From assembly GCA_946402275.1 (NCBI GenBank), contig CAMIVY010000005.1, forward strand, positions 1 to 64,000: 64,000 nucleotides of DNA, in the 5' to 3' direction. Position 1 is the stretch's first letter. Each line of letters begins with the position of its first letter. A program made the position numbers and the translations under genes. Positions 17,397-23,897 of the stretch are shown in pieces. The notes below the pieces were generated by a model, which was not told the DNA's origin, did not search any database, and saw only the letters and a program-made list of their open reading frames with translations. Origin of the DNA: an uncultured Prevotella sp. Lineage in GTDB: Bacteria > Bacteroidota > Bacteroidia > Bacteroidales > Bacteroidaceae.

Positions 17397-18281
17397 ATGG
17401 AATATATTTCAGTCATTCAGTTTGCAGAGAAATATGGCATCTCTGAGCGTACAGCAAGAAACTATTGTGCGCAAGGAAAGATAGAGGGAGCATTCCTGAT
17501 AGGAAAAACATGGAATATTCCAGCTGATGCTGTACTGCCTAAACGAAAAGCAGCAAAGAAAAAGCTATCTCCACTATTAATAACACTAAGAGAGCAAAAA
17601 GTATCACGATTAAAAGGCAGCATCTATCATCGTACTCAAATTGACTTAACCTACAATTCCAATCATATTGAAGGTAGTAAGCTGACTCATGATCAGACGC
17701 GTTATATCTTTGAGACAAACACCATCGGTATCACTGACCAAACAGTGAATGTGGATGATATTCTTGAGACGGTCAACCACTTCCGTTGTATCGATTTTAT
17801 CATTGACCATGCAGAAGAACGGCTTACGGAAAAATTTATCAAGCATCTCCATCTGCTATTGAAGTCTGGAACATCAGACAGCAGAAAAGACTGGTTTGCA
17901 GTAGGAGACTACAAACGACTCCCTAATGAAGTAGGAGGTCAGGAAACCTGTCCTCCTGAAGATGTACATAAGGAGTTAAAAACACTACTTACTGACTATT
18001 ATCACAATCGCCAGCAGACGTTTGAAAATATCTTGAATTTTCACGTACGTTTCGAACAGATTCATCCTTTCCAGGATGGCAATGGCAGAGTTGGTCGTTT
18101 GCTGATGTTCAAGGAATGTCTGGCTAACAACATCGTTCCTTTCATCATTACTGACGATCTGAAAATGTACTATTATAGAGGCCTTAGAGAATGGGGACAC
18201 ATCAACGGTTATCTGACCGATACCTGTCTTACTGCCCAAGACCAATACAAGGATTTGCTTGAATATTTCAAAATAGAATGA
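17397..18281 (+). CDS. Fic family protein (AMPylase-like) with N-terminal helix-turn-helix
   Basis: Fic enzymes transfer AMP or related groups to target proteins. The 294-residue protein has an excisionase-like helix-turn-helix at residues 5-45 (SVIQFAEKYGISERTARNYC) and a Fic core with the complete active-site motif HPFQDGNGRVGR near residue 222. The N-terminal segment SNHIEG fits the [S/T]xxxE[G/N] inhibitory helix of class II Fic proteins, so it should be self-inhibited at rest. A TTG at 17382 is in frame, but ATG 17397 gives the better start. The DNA-binding domain suggests autoregulation or a toxin-antitoxin-like regulatory role. It begins an accessory island. Confidence 0.92.
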   Translation: MEYISVIQFAEKYGISERTARNYCAQGKIEGAFLIGKTWNIPADAVLPKRKAAKKKLSPLLITLREQKVSRLKGSIYHRTQIDLTYNSNHIEGSKLTHDQTRYIFETNTIGITDQTVNVDDILETVNHFRCIDFIIDHAEERLTEKFIKHLHLLLKSGTSDSRKDWFAVGDYKRLPNEVGGQETCPPEDVHKELKTLLTDYYHNRQQTFENILNFHVRFEQIHPFQDGNGRVGRLLMFKECLANNIVPFIITDDLKMYYYRGLREWGHINGYLTDTCLTAQDQYKDLLEYFKIE

Positions 18282-18304
18282 ATCGCTGAATGCTTACATC
18301 ACAA

Positions 18305-18324
18305 GGTGACAGGCACTGTGCGAC
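18305..18324 (+). repeat. REP-like dispersed repeat, copy A
   Basis: GGTGACAGGCACTGTGCGAC lies upstream of the toxin-antitoxin promoter. It shares CACTGTGCGACG with the stretch beside copy B at about 19175 and resembles the consensus GGGACnGGyACnnTGTnnCAC of copies B-D. Confidence 0.55.
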
Positions 18325-18423
18325 GCATTATGCAAAGGTTGTCAAAAATCCTGTAAGCAGAGAAATTTAGGTACTTTTACAAAGAAAAACAGGGAAAATC
18401 GACTCATTATTGAAATCTTTTCG

Positions 18424-18431
18424 TATTTTTG
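18424..18431 (+). promoter_or_regulatory. Promoter -7 element of the toxin-antitoxin operon
   Basis: TATTTTTG matches TAnnTTTG, 18 bp before the antitoxin ATG at 18450. Confidence 0.65.
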
Positions 18432-18449
18432 CAAAGAGAAATAAATAAC

Positions 18450-18689
18450 ATGCCAGATATGACACAATTAGTGATAACCCTAAAAGACCAGTCCTATCTC
18501 CCTAATATCCGACGAATTGTAAAATCGCTGGTGGGAGTTGAAAAGGTAACTACGACTAAAAATGCCAATAATAAAGCAGCAAACCGTCGTCGTCTTTCAC
18601 GCTATGAGCAGTCTTTGCTCGATGCCAAAGAAGGGCGGGTGAACTCATACGAAAGCAGTGATGAATTCTTTAAGAAAATGGGAATCTGA
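18450..18689 (+). CDS. Antitoxin of a YafQ-type toxin-antitoxin pair
   Basis: This 79-residue protein starts MPDMTQLVITLKDQS. Its N-terminal half could form the DNA-binding/dimerisation part, and its C-terminal half is charged (SRYEQSLLDAKEGRVNSYESSDEFFKKMGI). The tail 'EGRVNSYESSDEFFKKMGI' resembles the toxin-binding tails of RelB/DinJ-like antitoxins. Its stop overlaps the toxin ATG (TGATG), the usual antitoxin-first arrangement. A frame extension to a TTG at 18429 would begin within the promoter and is rejected; ATG 18459 is an alternative start. Confidence 0.82.
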   Translation: MPDMTQLVITLKDQSYLPNIRRIVKSLVGVEKVTTTKNANNKAANRRRLSRYEQSLLDAKEGRVNSYESSDEFFKKMGI

Positions 18690-18967
18690 TGTACAAGATT
18701 AACACTACCCATCAATTTGAAAAGGATTTGAATCGCTGCATCAAACGAGGTTACCCCATGGATGATTTTCGTGAGGTCATCAAATTGCTGGAACGTGATG
18801 GAAAACTCCCTGCCAAATACTGTCCTCACATGCTTCATGGCAATCGTGAAGGTCAGTGGGAGTGTCACATCAAACCTGATTGGCTGCTGATATGGAATCA
18901 GTATGATGATGTGTTAGAATTGTTGATGCTCAATACGGGTACTCATTCTGACTTGTTTAAGAAATAA
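18689..18967 (+). CDS. YafQ-family mRNA interferase toxin
   Basis: This 92-residue protein belongs to the RelE/ParE superfamily, YafQ branch, which cleaves mRNA on the ribosome. Diagnostic text includes YKINTTHQFEKDLNRCIKRGYP at the start, LPAKYCPHMLHGNREGQWECHIKPDWLLIW in the middle and LMLNTGTHSDLFKK at the end. The conserved catalytic histidines (HMLHG, ECHI, GTHSDLF) and aspartate (PDWLL) are all present, so the toxin looks active. It is translationally coupled to the antitoxin upstream. Confidence 0.9.
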   Translation: MYKINTTHQFEKDLNRCIKRGYPMDDFREVIKLLERDGKLPAKYCPHMLHGNREGQWECHIKPDWLLIWNQYDDVLELLMLNTGTHSDLFKK

Positions 18968-19030
18968 AAAACAATAATTGTTGAACCAAATAAAATGTGA
19001 TTACCTATGGCAGAATGAAAAGATAGCCAA

Positions 19031-19080
19031 TATGCAAAGAACCCGATGCGCTCACGGAGATGCATCGGGTTCTTTGCATA
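19031..19080. terminator. Perfect 19-bp inverted repeat, likely bidirectional terminator
   Basis: TATGCAAAGAACCCGATGC (19031-19049) pairs exactly with its inverted copy at 19062-19080 around a 12-base loop. It lies 64 bp after the toxin gene. There is no long T-tract, so a mobile-element end or a stable 3' RNA end are alternatives. Confidence 0.55.
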
Positions 19081-19147
19081 GCATATAGGTTGGGATTATT
19101 TCACCACAAGACCTTCGTTATCTATTAGAGTTCAAGCGACTCAGTGC

Positions 19148-19273
19148 GTGAAACATGTACCCGTCCCAGTGTTTCACTGTGCGACGATGTTGGACTAGAA
19201 GTTGCCGATCATTTTCCTAACGTCAGGAAGATGATAACTGCCGGAAAAGGTGAGTGAAACAGGTGCCAGTCCC
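19148..19273 (-). repeat. REP-like dispersed repeats, copies B and C, with a hairpin between
   Basis: Copy B (19148-19167) reads GGGACGGGTACATGTTTCAC on the minus strand and copy C (19254-19273) reads GGGACTGGCACCTGTTTCAC, 16 of 20 bases identical. Between them TGCCGATCATTTTCCT and AGGAAGATGATAACTGCC form an imperfect hairpin around 19203-19243. The 380 bp from 18968 to 19347 hold no gene. Confidence 0.6.
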
Positions 19274-19347
19274 AGCGTATCGTGGTCCAATCGTAATAAA
19301 GTCGCATAAAATAGTACTCAAAATTTTGTCATATCGAAAATAATCTC

Positions 19348-19355
19348 TATCTTTG
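19348..19355 (+). promoter_or_regulatory. Promoter of the noncoding transcription unit
   Basis: TATCTTTG is a consensus -7 element, and TTTG at 19325-19328 lies 19 bp upstream as a -33 element. No start codon with a plausible reading frame follows. Transcription is expected to start near 19361. Confidence 0.75.
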
Positions 19356-19360
19356 CACCG

Positions 19361-19688
19361 TCTTCATACCGAAGCCCTGCTTACGGGCACGGCTGATGAG
19401 GGAGAAGACCTATATATAGGAAAAAGCGTTATCTTGCGCTTTGTGCTTGACGTTCAAAAATCTGGCAATTCAAAAACTGGTCAAGAGGCAAGGCAACAAT
19501 GACGCTCATGGGTATGTAATATTCGTACCACTAATAGCTGTTAGCCATTTTTGGCTTAATGCTATTATGGTCGTATATCTACATACAAGCGTGGGCTTCG
19601 GCGTTGCTCGTTTCTGACTAGTGGGCGATGCCAGAGCCTTTGAACGTGGGACGAGTAACAGGTAGACTCCCACGTATTCTTTTTTGTA
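19361..19688 (+). ncRNA. Candidate structured noncoding RNA, about 320 nt, family unknown
   Basis: A consensus promoter precedes this segment. It ends in a classic terminator: ACGTGGGA (19644-19651) pairs with TCCCACGT (19668-19675), followed by a T-rich tail. No credible open frame lies between. Several local stems are visible: GTCTTC/GAAGAC enclosing GCCCTGCTTACGGGC near the 5' end, AAAGCG/CGCTTT at about 19423-19443, GGTATG/CGTACC near 19512-19530, and an AATAGC.../GGCTTAATGCTATT stem near 19533-19568. It is not tmRNA, RNase P RNA, SRP RNA or a tRNA: none of their conserved blocks is present. The DUF2971 gene follows 62 bp after the terminator and has no promoter of its own that I can see. 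Confidence 0.62.
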
Positions 19689-19749
19689 TATCAGCAAACT
19701 TTCTTACTGTTAATCCAAGTAAAGGGAGTTAACTTGAAAAAACATAGGT

Positions 19750-20514
19750 ATGGATTATAAGATATCATTAGTTCTGAGTAACACACCATTGTACAGGATT
19801 ATGCCTCTAAAATGGTTTATGGTAATGGTAGAAGAAAAGAGTAATATACTATTTAGACCATTAAAATGGGATGATCCTCACGAGACAAATTACTCTAATT
19901 CAGTAATTTCTACTGAACAAGGTGATGTACCATTGGATGCATCACATTGGTTTGGTCAGTGTTGGAGTGCATGTAAAGAGAGTGCTCTCATGTGGCAAGC
20001 ATTTAAAAAAGATAAAGAACCCTATGTTAAAATTAAAATTGATGCATTTAGTCTAATTAAGGGGTTAGCTGAACAAAACAATAGTTTGCGTATTGCTGTC
20101 CTTGAATATATCAGATACTTTAAACCCACTACAAATGATTATAAAGAAAAAATATATGATGTCATGATGGCTCACCAATGGCCATCGAATTTTATAAAGC
20201 AAGGTATCACACTTGCAGAACTCTATCCTATGTATAATCTTTTGACGAAACGTGATATATTCAAGCATGAAGAGGAAGTTAGATTACTTCTATTCGACAA
20301 ATCATCTTCAGAAAACCAGGAATCTGTAAGCTATTCATTTGACCCTACTACTATCAATGAAGTAGTTGTAGACCCTTGGACTTCATTAGACGATAGCGAG
20401 TTTAACAAAATAAAAAGTAAAATAAAAAGAAAACTTTCAAGCGGAACAACAGAGATAAGTAAATCTGAGATTTTTAGTGATAGTAGCAAATTTGTTACTA
20501 GATACATTAAATAA
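19750..20514 (+). CDS. DUF2971 family protein
   Basis: This 254-residue cytoplasmic protein contains the DUF2971 signature: LYRIMPLKWFMVM, the segment LFRPLKWDDPHETN, and CWSACKESALMWQAF near residues 78-92, followed by conserved strands (YVKIKI, EEEVRLLLF). DUF2971 proteins are often found in accessory and phage-defence neighbourhoods; their biochemical activity is not established. A GGAG sits 17 bp before the ATG. The gene is AT-rich compared with polA or leuS. No TAnnTTTG element lies between the upstream ncRNA terminator (19688) and the start, so expression may depend on read-through from the ncRNA. Confidence 0.82.
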   Translation: MDYKISLVLSNTPLYRIMPLKWFMVMVEEKSNILFRPLKWDDPHETNYSNSVISTEQGDVPLDASHWFGQCWSACKESALMWQAFKKDKEPYVKIKIDAFSLIKGLAEQNNSLRIAVLEYIRYFKPTTNDYKEKIYDVMMAHQWPSNFIKQGITLAELYPMYNLLTKRDIFKHEEEVRLLLFDKSSSENQESVSYSFDPTTINEVVVDPWTSLDDSEFNKIKSKIKRKLSSGTTEISKSEIFSDSSKFVTRYIK

Positions 20515-20629
20515 TTGACCACGGCTACAATAAAACATATTATGCTGAAAAAGGATGAGAACGTTGCAATAATTATATTGTCAAACAAACCAACATTATT
20601 TATTAAAAACTTAAAGAATTAATAAAACT

Positions 20630-21895
20630 ATGAAAATGAACGTAAAAATAATTATGACATTGTTATTATGCTTAATAACAATTTGTATGTATAGTGCAGA
20701 AGAAACCTATGATATTGCCGTAAAGAATAGTGATGGAGTAACTATATATTATAATTATACAAATAATGGGGAAGAACTATCGGTAACTTGTTTCTATTAC
20801 AATTTTTATAATCCTAGTTCTAGTTATAAAGGAACAATAAGAATTCCAGAAACAGTTACTTTTATGAATAGGACACGAAAAGTTACTAAAATTGGCGATT
20901 TAGCATTCTACAATTGTAAGATAGATTCAGTATCTTTGCCTAAGACTATAAAATCTATAGAAAGACGAGCTTTTATGAAATGTAAAATAGAATCCATCAG
21001 GTTGCCAGAAGGATTAGAAGAAATAGATTATGAAGCTTTTTTGGATTGTCAAATGAAAAGTATTAATATACCATCTACATTAAAAAAGATATATGCAGAA
21101 GCATTTAATGGATGTAGTTATTTGAATAAAGTCATAGTTAGTGATATAGCTACATGGTTTAATATAAGTTTTATTTATTTTTGGCCATATGAAACCACTT
21201 CTTATGCATATACTACTTATCCTATAGCATATGGCAAACTCTATAGCGATGAAAATACACAGATAAAGGATTTGGTTATTCCAGAAGGTGTGACTACTAT
21301 CCCTAAATATATGTTTAAAGGACACAAAAGGCTTCACTCAATCAAGTTCCCATCAAGTTTAAAATATGTAAATGAATCCGCATTTGAAAACAGCGAAATT
21401 ATATTTTATTTAAATGATGGATTGGTAACTATAGGAGATAGGGCATTTTATAAGTGTTCAGGATTACCATCTTCATTAAAACTTCCAGCAAGTATGAAAT
21501 CAATTGGTAAAAATGCATTTGTAGGTTGTTCTTTTGATAGTGTTTATATTCCAAAAAACATAACTAGTATTGGAAGTAAAGCTTTTGGTGATTGTGATAT
21601 CCCTGAAGTTGTTTCCTTGATTGAAAATCCATTTGAAATTACTACAGATGTCTTTTCAACAAATACTTATTATAATGCTACATTATATGTGCCTATTGGC
21701 ACAATGGATAAGTATAAGGCTACGAAAGGATGGAAAAACTTCTATTATATTGTAGAGGGTACTCCTTCAGGAATAAAGAACGTCACATTAGATAAAGAAA
21801 CAAACATACCTATATATGATCTCACTGGCAGAAGGTTGAAGAAACCAAATAAGGGTGTTAACATTATTAGTGGCAAGAAAATTGTAATAAAGTAA
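20630..21895 (+). CDS. Secreted BspA-like leucine-rich repeat protein with C-terminal sorting tail
   Basis: This 421-residue protein has an N-terminal signal peptide (about residues 1-23, cleavage after MYSA). A series of BspA/TpLRR-type repeats follows from about 70 to 350, with repeated text such as IGDLAFYNCKIDSVSLPKTIKSI, RRAFMKCKIESIRLPEGLEEI and IGSKAFGDCDIPEVV. The last 30 residues (YDLTGRRLKKPNKGVNIISGKKIVIK, given here in part) resemble the C-terminal tails of exported Prevotella proteins. Such repeats often bind host or bacterial surfaces. The gene is strikingly AT-rich, suggesting transfer. A degraded second copy of the tail lies 72 bp downstream. Confidence 0.87.
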   Translation: MKMNVKIIMTLLLCLITICMYSAEETYDIAVKNSDGVTIYYNYTNNGEELSVTCFYYNFYNPSSSYKGTIRIPETVTFMNRTRKVTKIGDLAFYNCKIDSVSLPKTIKSIERRAFMKCKIESIRLPEGLEEIDYEAFLDCQMKSINIPSTLKKIYAEAFNGCSYLNKVIVSDIATWFNISFIYFWPYETTSYAYTTYPIAYGKLYSDENTQIKDLVIPEGVTTIPKYMFKGHKRLHSIKFPSSLKYVNESAFENSEIIFYLNDGLVTIGDRAFYKCSGLPSSLKLPASMKSIGKNAFVGCSFDSVYIPKNITSIGSKAFGDCDIPEVVSLIENPFEITTDVFSTNTYYNATLYVPIGTMDKYKATKGWKNFYYIVEGTPSGIKNVTLDKETNIPIYDLTGRRLKKPNKGVNIISGKKIVIK

Positions 21896-21933
21896 AAAGG
21901 CATCTCAACAAACATAAGTTGAAATGGACACTA

Positions 21934-21954
21934 GGGACAGGTACACTGTCACGC
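21934..21954 (+). repeat. REP-like dispersed repeat, copy D
   Basis: GGGACAGGTACACTGTCACG matches the consensus of copies B and C apart from a one-base shift. It lies between the leucine-rich-repeat gene and the remnant C-terminal tail. Confidence 0.55.
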
Positions 21955-21966
21955 GCCTGCCCGCGC

Positions 21967-22014
21967 CCAAGAGGTATTAATATCATAAATGGCCAGAAGG
22001 TCGTAGTGAAATAG
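21967..22014 (+). pseudogene. Remnant of a second C-terminal sorting tail
   Basis: In frame this reads PRGINIINGQKVVVK followed by TAG. That is the same kind of tail as the KGVNIISGKKIVIK end of the intact protein upstream. Nothing upstream in this frame extends it, so it is the last 15 codons of a deleted gene. Confidence 0.6.
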
Positions 22015-22031
22015 TTTTTATTATCTATCAG

Positions 22032-22070
22032 AAGCATCCCTGCCCGTTTCTATTTCGAGCAGGGATGCTT
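22032..22070 (+). terminator. Hairpin terminator after the sorting-tail remnant
   Basis: AAGCATCCCTGC (22032-22043) pairs perfectly with GCAGGGATGCTT (22059-22070) across a 15-base loop, followed by TGTC. It may serve both the leucine-rich-repeat gene and its lost neighbour. Confidence 0.6.
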
Positions 22071-22164
22071 TGTCATCTGATATCCATAAATTGCCTTCCC
22101 TAAAAGATAGTGATGTTTAGGATATCACTATCATATTCCAGAAAGATTAGACGGAGAAGAATAT

Positions 22165-22370
22165 CTATCTTCTGTCTAACCAAAGATCCATTAACGGGTC
22201 TGAAAGGGAATAGGTTTTCTCTTTTCGTGTTATCAGGTCGTACTCCAATAGTTTGAGGGCTGCTGACTGTGTAGAACTTGGTGAGCGCAGACGATGCTTC
22301 TTGTTAAAAGCTGATGAGGTGATGCTCTGCACTTGACCTTCAGCATGGATAGCATAGAGTTTTATTATTA
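22165..22370 (-). pseudogene. C-terminal fragment of an AAA-family ATP-binding protein
   Basis: On the minus strand the frame reads ...IIKLYAIHAEGQVQSITS, then FNKKHRLRSPSSTQSAALK, then LLEYDLITRKEKTYSLSDPL and MDLWLDRR before TAG. This pattern (serine-rich turn, 'AL+.L.E.DLI', 'Y.LSDPL...WL.R') is the winged-helix end of archaeal-ATPase-like P-loop proteins common in Bacteroidetes. No Walker motifs are present upstream, so only the last 65 or so codons remain. It marks the right edge of the accessory island. Confidence 0.6.
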
Positions 22371-22461
22371 CCGAAAAAAAATAATATACTAGATGTTTTA
22401 GGGCTATCTTTCTTCTTGAATTACTCCGAATAGAATTTTAAATACTCCGAATAGAAATTAA

Positions 22462-22499
22462 ATTTCTCCGAAAGTAACGAAAATTACTTTCGGAGAAAT
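22462..22499. repeat. Perfect 16-bp hairpin with flanking related direct repeats
   Basis: ATTTCTCCGAAAGTAA (22462-22477) pairs with its exact inverted copy (22484-22499) around CGAAAA. The words ACTCCGAATAGAA at 22423 and 22444 and TCTCCGAAAGTA at 22940 are related. Confidence 0.7.
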
Positions 22500-22509
22500 A
22501 GAAATTGCT

Positions 22510-22753
22510 ATTTTACCCTCCCTTCCTCCCGTCACCCCTCTCAAATACCGATGTACAGGGCGTTTGAGGCACGGGAGGGAGAATGATTGTCCCTCCCGTT
22601 ACCCTCCCTTTTTTGGGTTCGCTCCCTCACATTTTGAAAACAAGGGATCCTGGACGGGAGGGAGACGGGAGGGACAATCATTTTCCCTCCCGTCCATGAA
22701 CCCCAGTAAATAAAGGGATTCCGAGCGAAAAAGGGAGGAAGGGAGGGTAAAAT
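22510..22753. repeat. Nested inverted-repeat element, G-rich, with putative G-quadruplexes
   Basis: Outer arms of 21 bp are perfect inverted copies (22510-22530 and 22733-22753, reading GGGAGGAAGGGAGGGTAAAA at the right). Inner arms of 38-39 bp (22571-22609 and 22656-22693) are near-perfect inverted copies. Four-tract G3 motifs occur on the minus strand at 22516-22538 and 22591-22608 and on the plus strand at 22656-22673, the last two with loops of 1, 4 and 1 bases. No protein-coding frame is credible here. Confidence 0.72.
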
Positions 22754-22867
22754 CTAAAAAACTTTTTTTCTGGCGCAGATATGGGACACTTATTGATGAA
22801 TAAGGCACACCTATTGAGAAATAACCCAGGGTTATGGGGAAGCAACTTGGAGTATTAATAGTTGCAG

Positions 22868-22933
22868 TTAGTCCGTAGGCTTCGGACGCTCAGTCCGACC
22901 CGTTCGGACTGGCAGTCCGTCGGGACGGACTAA
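22868..22933. repeat. GTCCG-rich palindrome
   Basis: Outer arms TTAGTCCGT (22868-22876) and ACGGACTAA (22925-22933) enclose an inner hairpin AGTCCGA-cccgt-TCGGACT (22892-22910). It is REP-like, lies 36 bp beyond the trmH stop, and could stall or terminate transcription. Confidence 0.6.
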
Positions 22934-22968
22934 AAAATTCTCCGAAAGTATTATCATAGAATTCAAAA

Positions 22969-23502
22969 CTATCGAAGGATCAATTCTTCGGCAAACTTAT
23001 AGATGATAATGCCGGCAGTAACAGAGACATTCATAGAGTGTTTGGTACCCAGTTGGGGTATTTCCAAGCAGCCATCTGAGGCGTCCACTACCTCCTGGTG
23101 GACGCCTTTCACTTCGTTACCAAGCACTACGGCGTATTTTAAGCCCCGCTGAGGCGCGAACGTCTGTAGTTTGGTACTATGTTCCACCTGCTCGACAGAA
23201 AGCACCGTATAACCCGTTTTTTTCAGTTCTTCTACAGCTTCCAATGCAGTATTGAAGTAACACCAACTGACACTCTCCTCCGCACCCAATGCCGTCTTAT
23301 GGATTTCGGTATGTGGTGGAGTCTGACAAATGCCACAAAGATAAACTGCCTCCACACGGAAGGAATCGCAAGTACGGAATACACTACCTATGTTATACAT
23401 GGAGCGCACATCGTCCAATACTACTATTAAGGGTAGCTTTTCAGCCTGGCGATATTCCTCTACCGTCAGTCGCTGCATCTCTATGGTTCTTACCTTTCTC
23501 AT
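22969..23502 (-). CDS. TrmH/SpoU-family RNA 2'-O-methyltransferase
   Basis: This 177-residue SPOUT enzyme methylates ribose in tRNA or rRNA using S-adenosylmethionine. The family motifs are NIGSVFRTCDSF (motif 1, near 36-47), VVLGNEVKGV (motif 2) and IPQLGTKHSMNVSVTAGIIIYKF (motif 3, forming the trefoil knot). It lacks an N-terminal L30e-like substrate-binding domain, so it is the minimal form. The frame extends upstream to 23553, but ATG 23502 (MRKVRTIEMQRLT) lies just after the promoter. The target nucleotide cannot be inferred. Confidence 0.92.
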   Translation of the reverse strand: MRKVRTIEMQRLTVEEYRQAEKLPLIVVLDDVRSMYNIGSVFRTCDSFRVEAVYLCGICQTPPHTEIHKTALGAEESVSWCYFNTALEAVEELKKTGYTVLSVEQVEHSTKLQTFAPQRGLKYAVVLGNEVKGVHQEVVDASDGCLEIPQLGTKHSMNVSVTAGIIIYKFAEELILR

Positions 23503-23512
23503 AATTCGCTCA

Positions 23513-23520
23513 CAAAGGTA
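23513..23520 (-). promoter_or_regulatory. Promoter -7 element of the TrmH-family gene
   Basis: On the minus strand this reads TACCTTTG. It ends 10 bp before the ATG, so the mRNA leader would be only a few bases. It borders the DnaA-box cluster. Confidence 0.65.
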
Positions 23521-23894
23521 CAAAAAAAATGTGGATAACGTGTGCATAACCATGTTTATAACTTGTGAATTATTATTTTTTATCCCAGACCCCCCTACTC
23601 TATCAGTGGATAAAAATCATAAATCACAGGGTTTTCAATCACTTTTCCACCATTTTTTGCAAGAAAAAGATATAAACTTATTAATTTTGCACCGAAATAG
23701 AGAATTGTGGATAAACAGCTTATCGTTCTAAAAATCAATAAGTAAATATCAACAGGAGGTGTGAGTAACGTTGTACCACGGGTGGATTACTATTCTGGCA
23801 AGAAAAAAGCAAAAAAGTTTTGCACTTATCAACGTCCTATCATCTAACTCATTCTCTTTTTAAAAAAGAAAAAAAAGAAAAATAAAATAATATT
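23521..23894. other. oriC: Candidate chromosomal replication origin (oriC)
   Basis: This AT-rich gap between divergent genes holds a cluster of DnaA boxes. On the minus strand: TTATCCACA at 23530-23538, TTATGCACA at 23541-23549, TTATAAACA at 23553-23561, TTATCCACT at 23605-23613 and TTATCCACA at 23706-23714. A weaker plus-strand TTATCAACG lies at 23826-23834. The three left boxes are spaced 11 and 12 bp apart, about one helical turn. Long A/T runs at 23560-23580, 23640-23700 and 23862-23892 could serve as unwinding elements. Two parS sites lie 16 kb to the left. No dnaA gene is in the window. Confidence 0.68.
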
Positions 23895-23897
23895 GTG

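Noticed and set aside
19098..19135. Minus-strand ...LIDNEGLVVK stop as a gene remnant
   Set aside because: Only eleven codons before an upstream stop; too short to distinguish from chance.
19361..19688. tmRNA, RNase P RNA, SRP RNA or retron msr-msd
   Set aside because: None of the conserved blocks of the first three is present, and no reverse transcriptase gene is nearby.
19506..19697. Minus-strand 63-codon frame inside the ncRNA candidate
   Set aside because: It overlaps the terminator stem and T-tract and has no promoter or start context; the plus-strand transcription unit is the better explanation.
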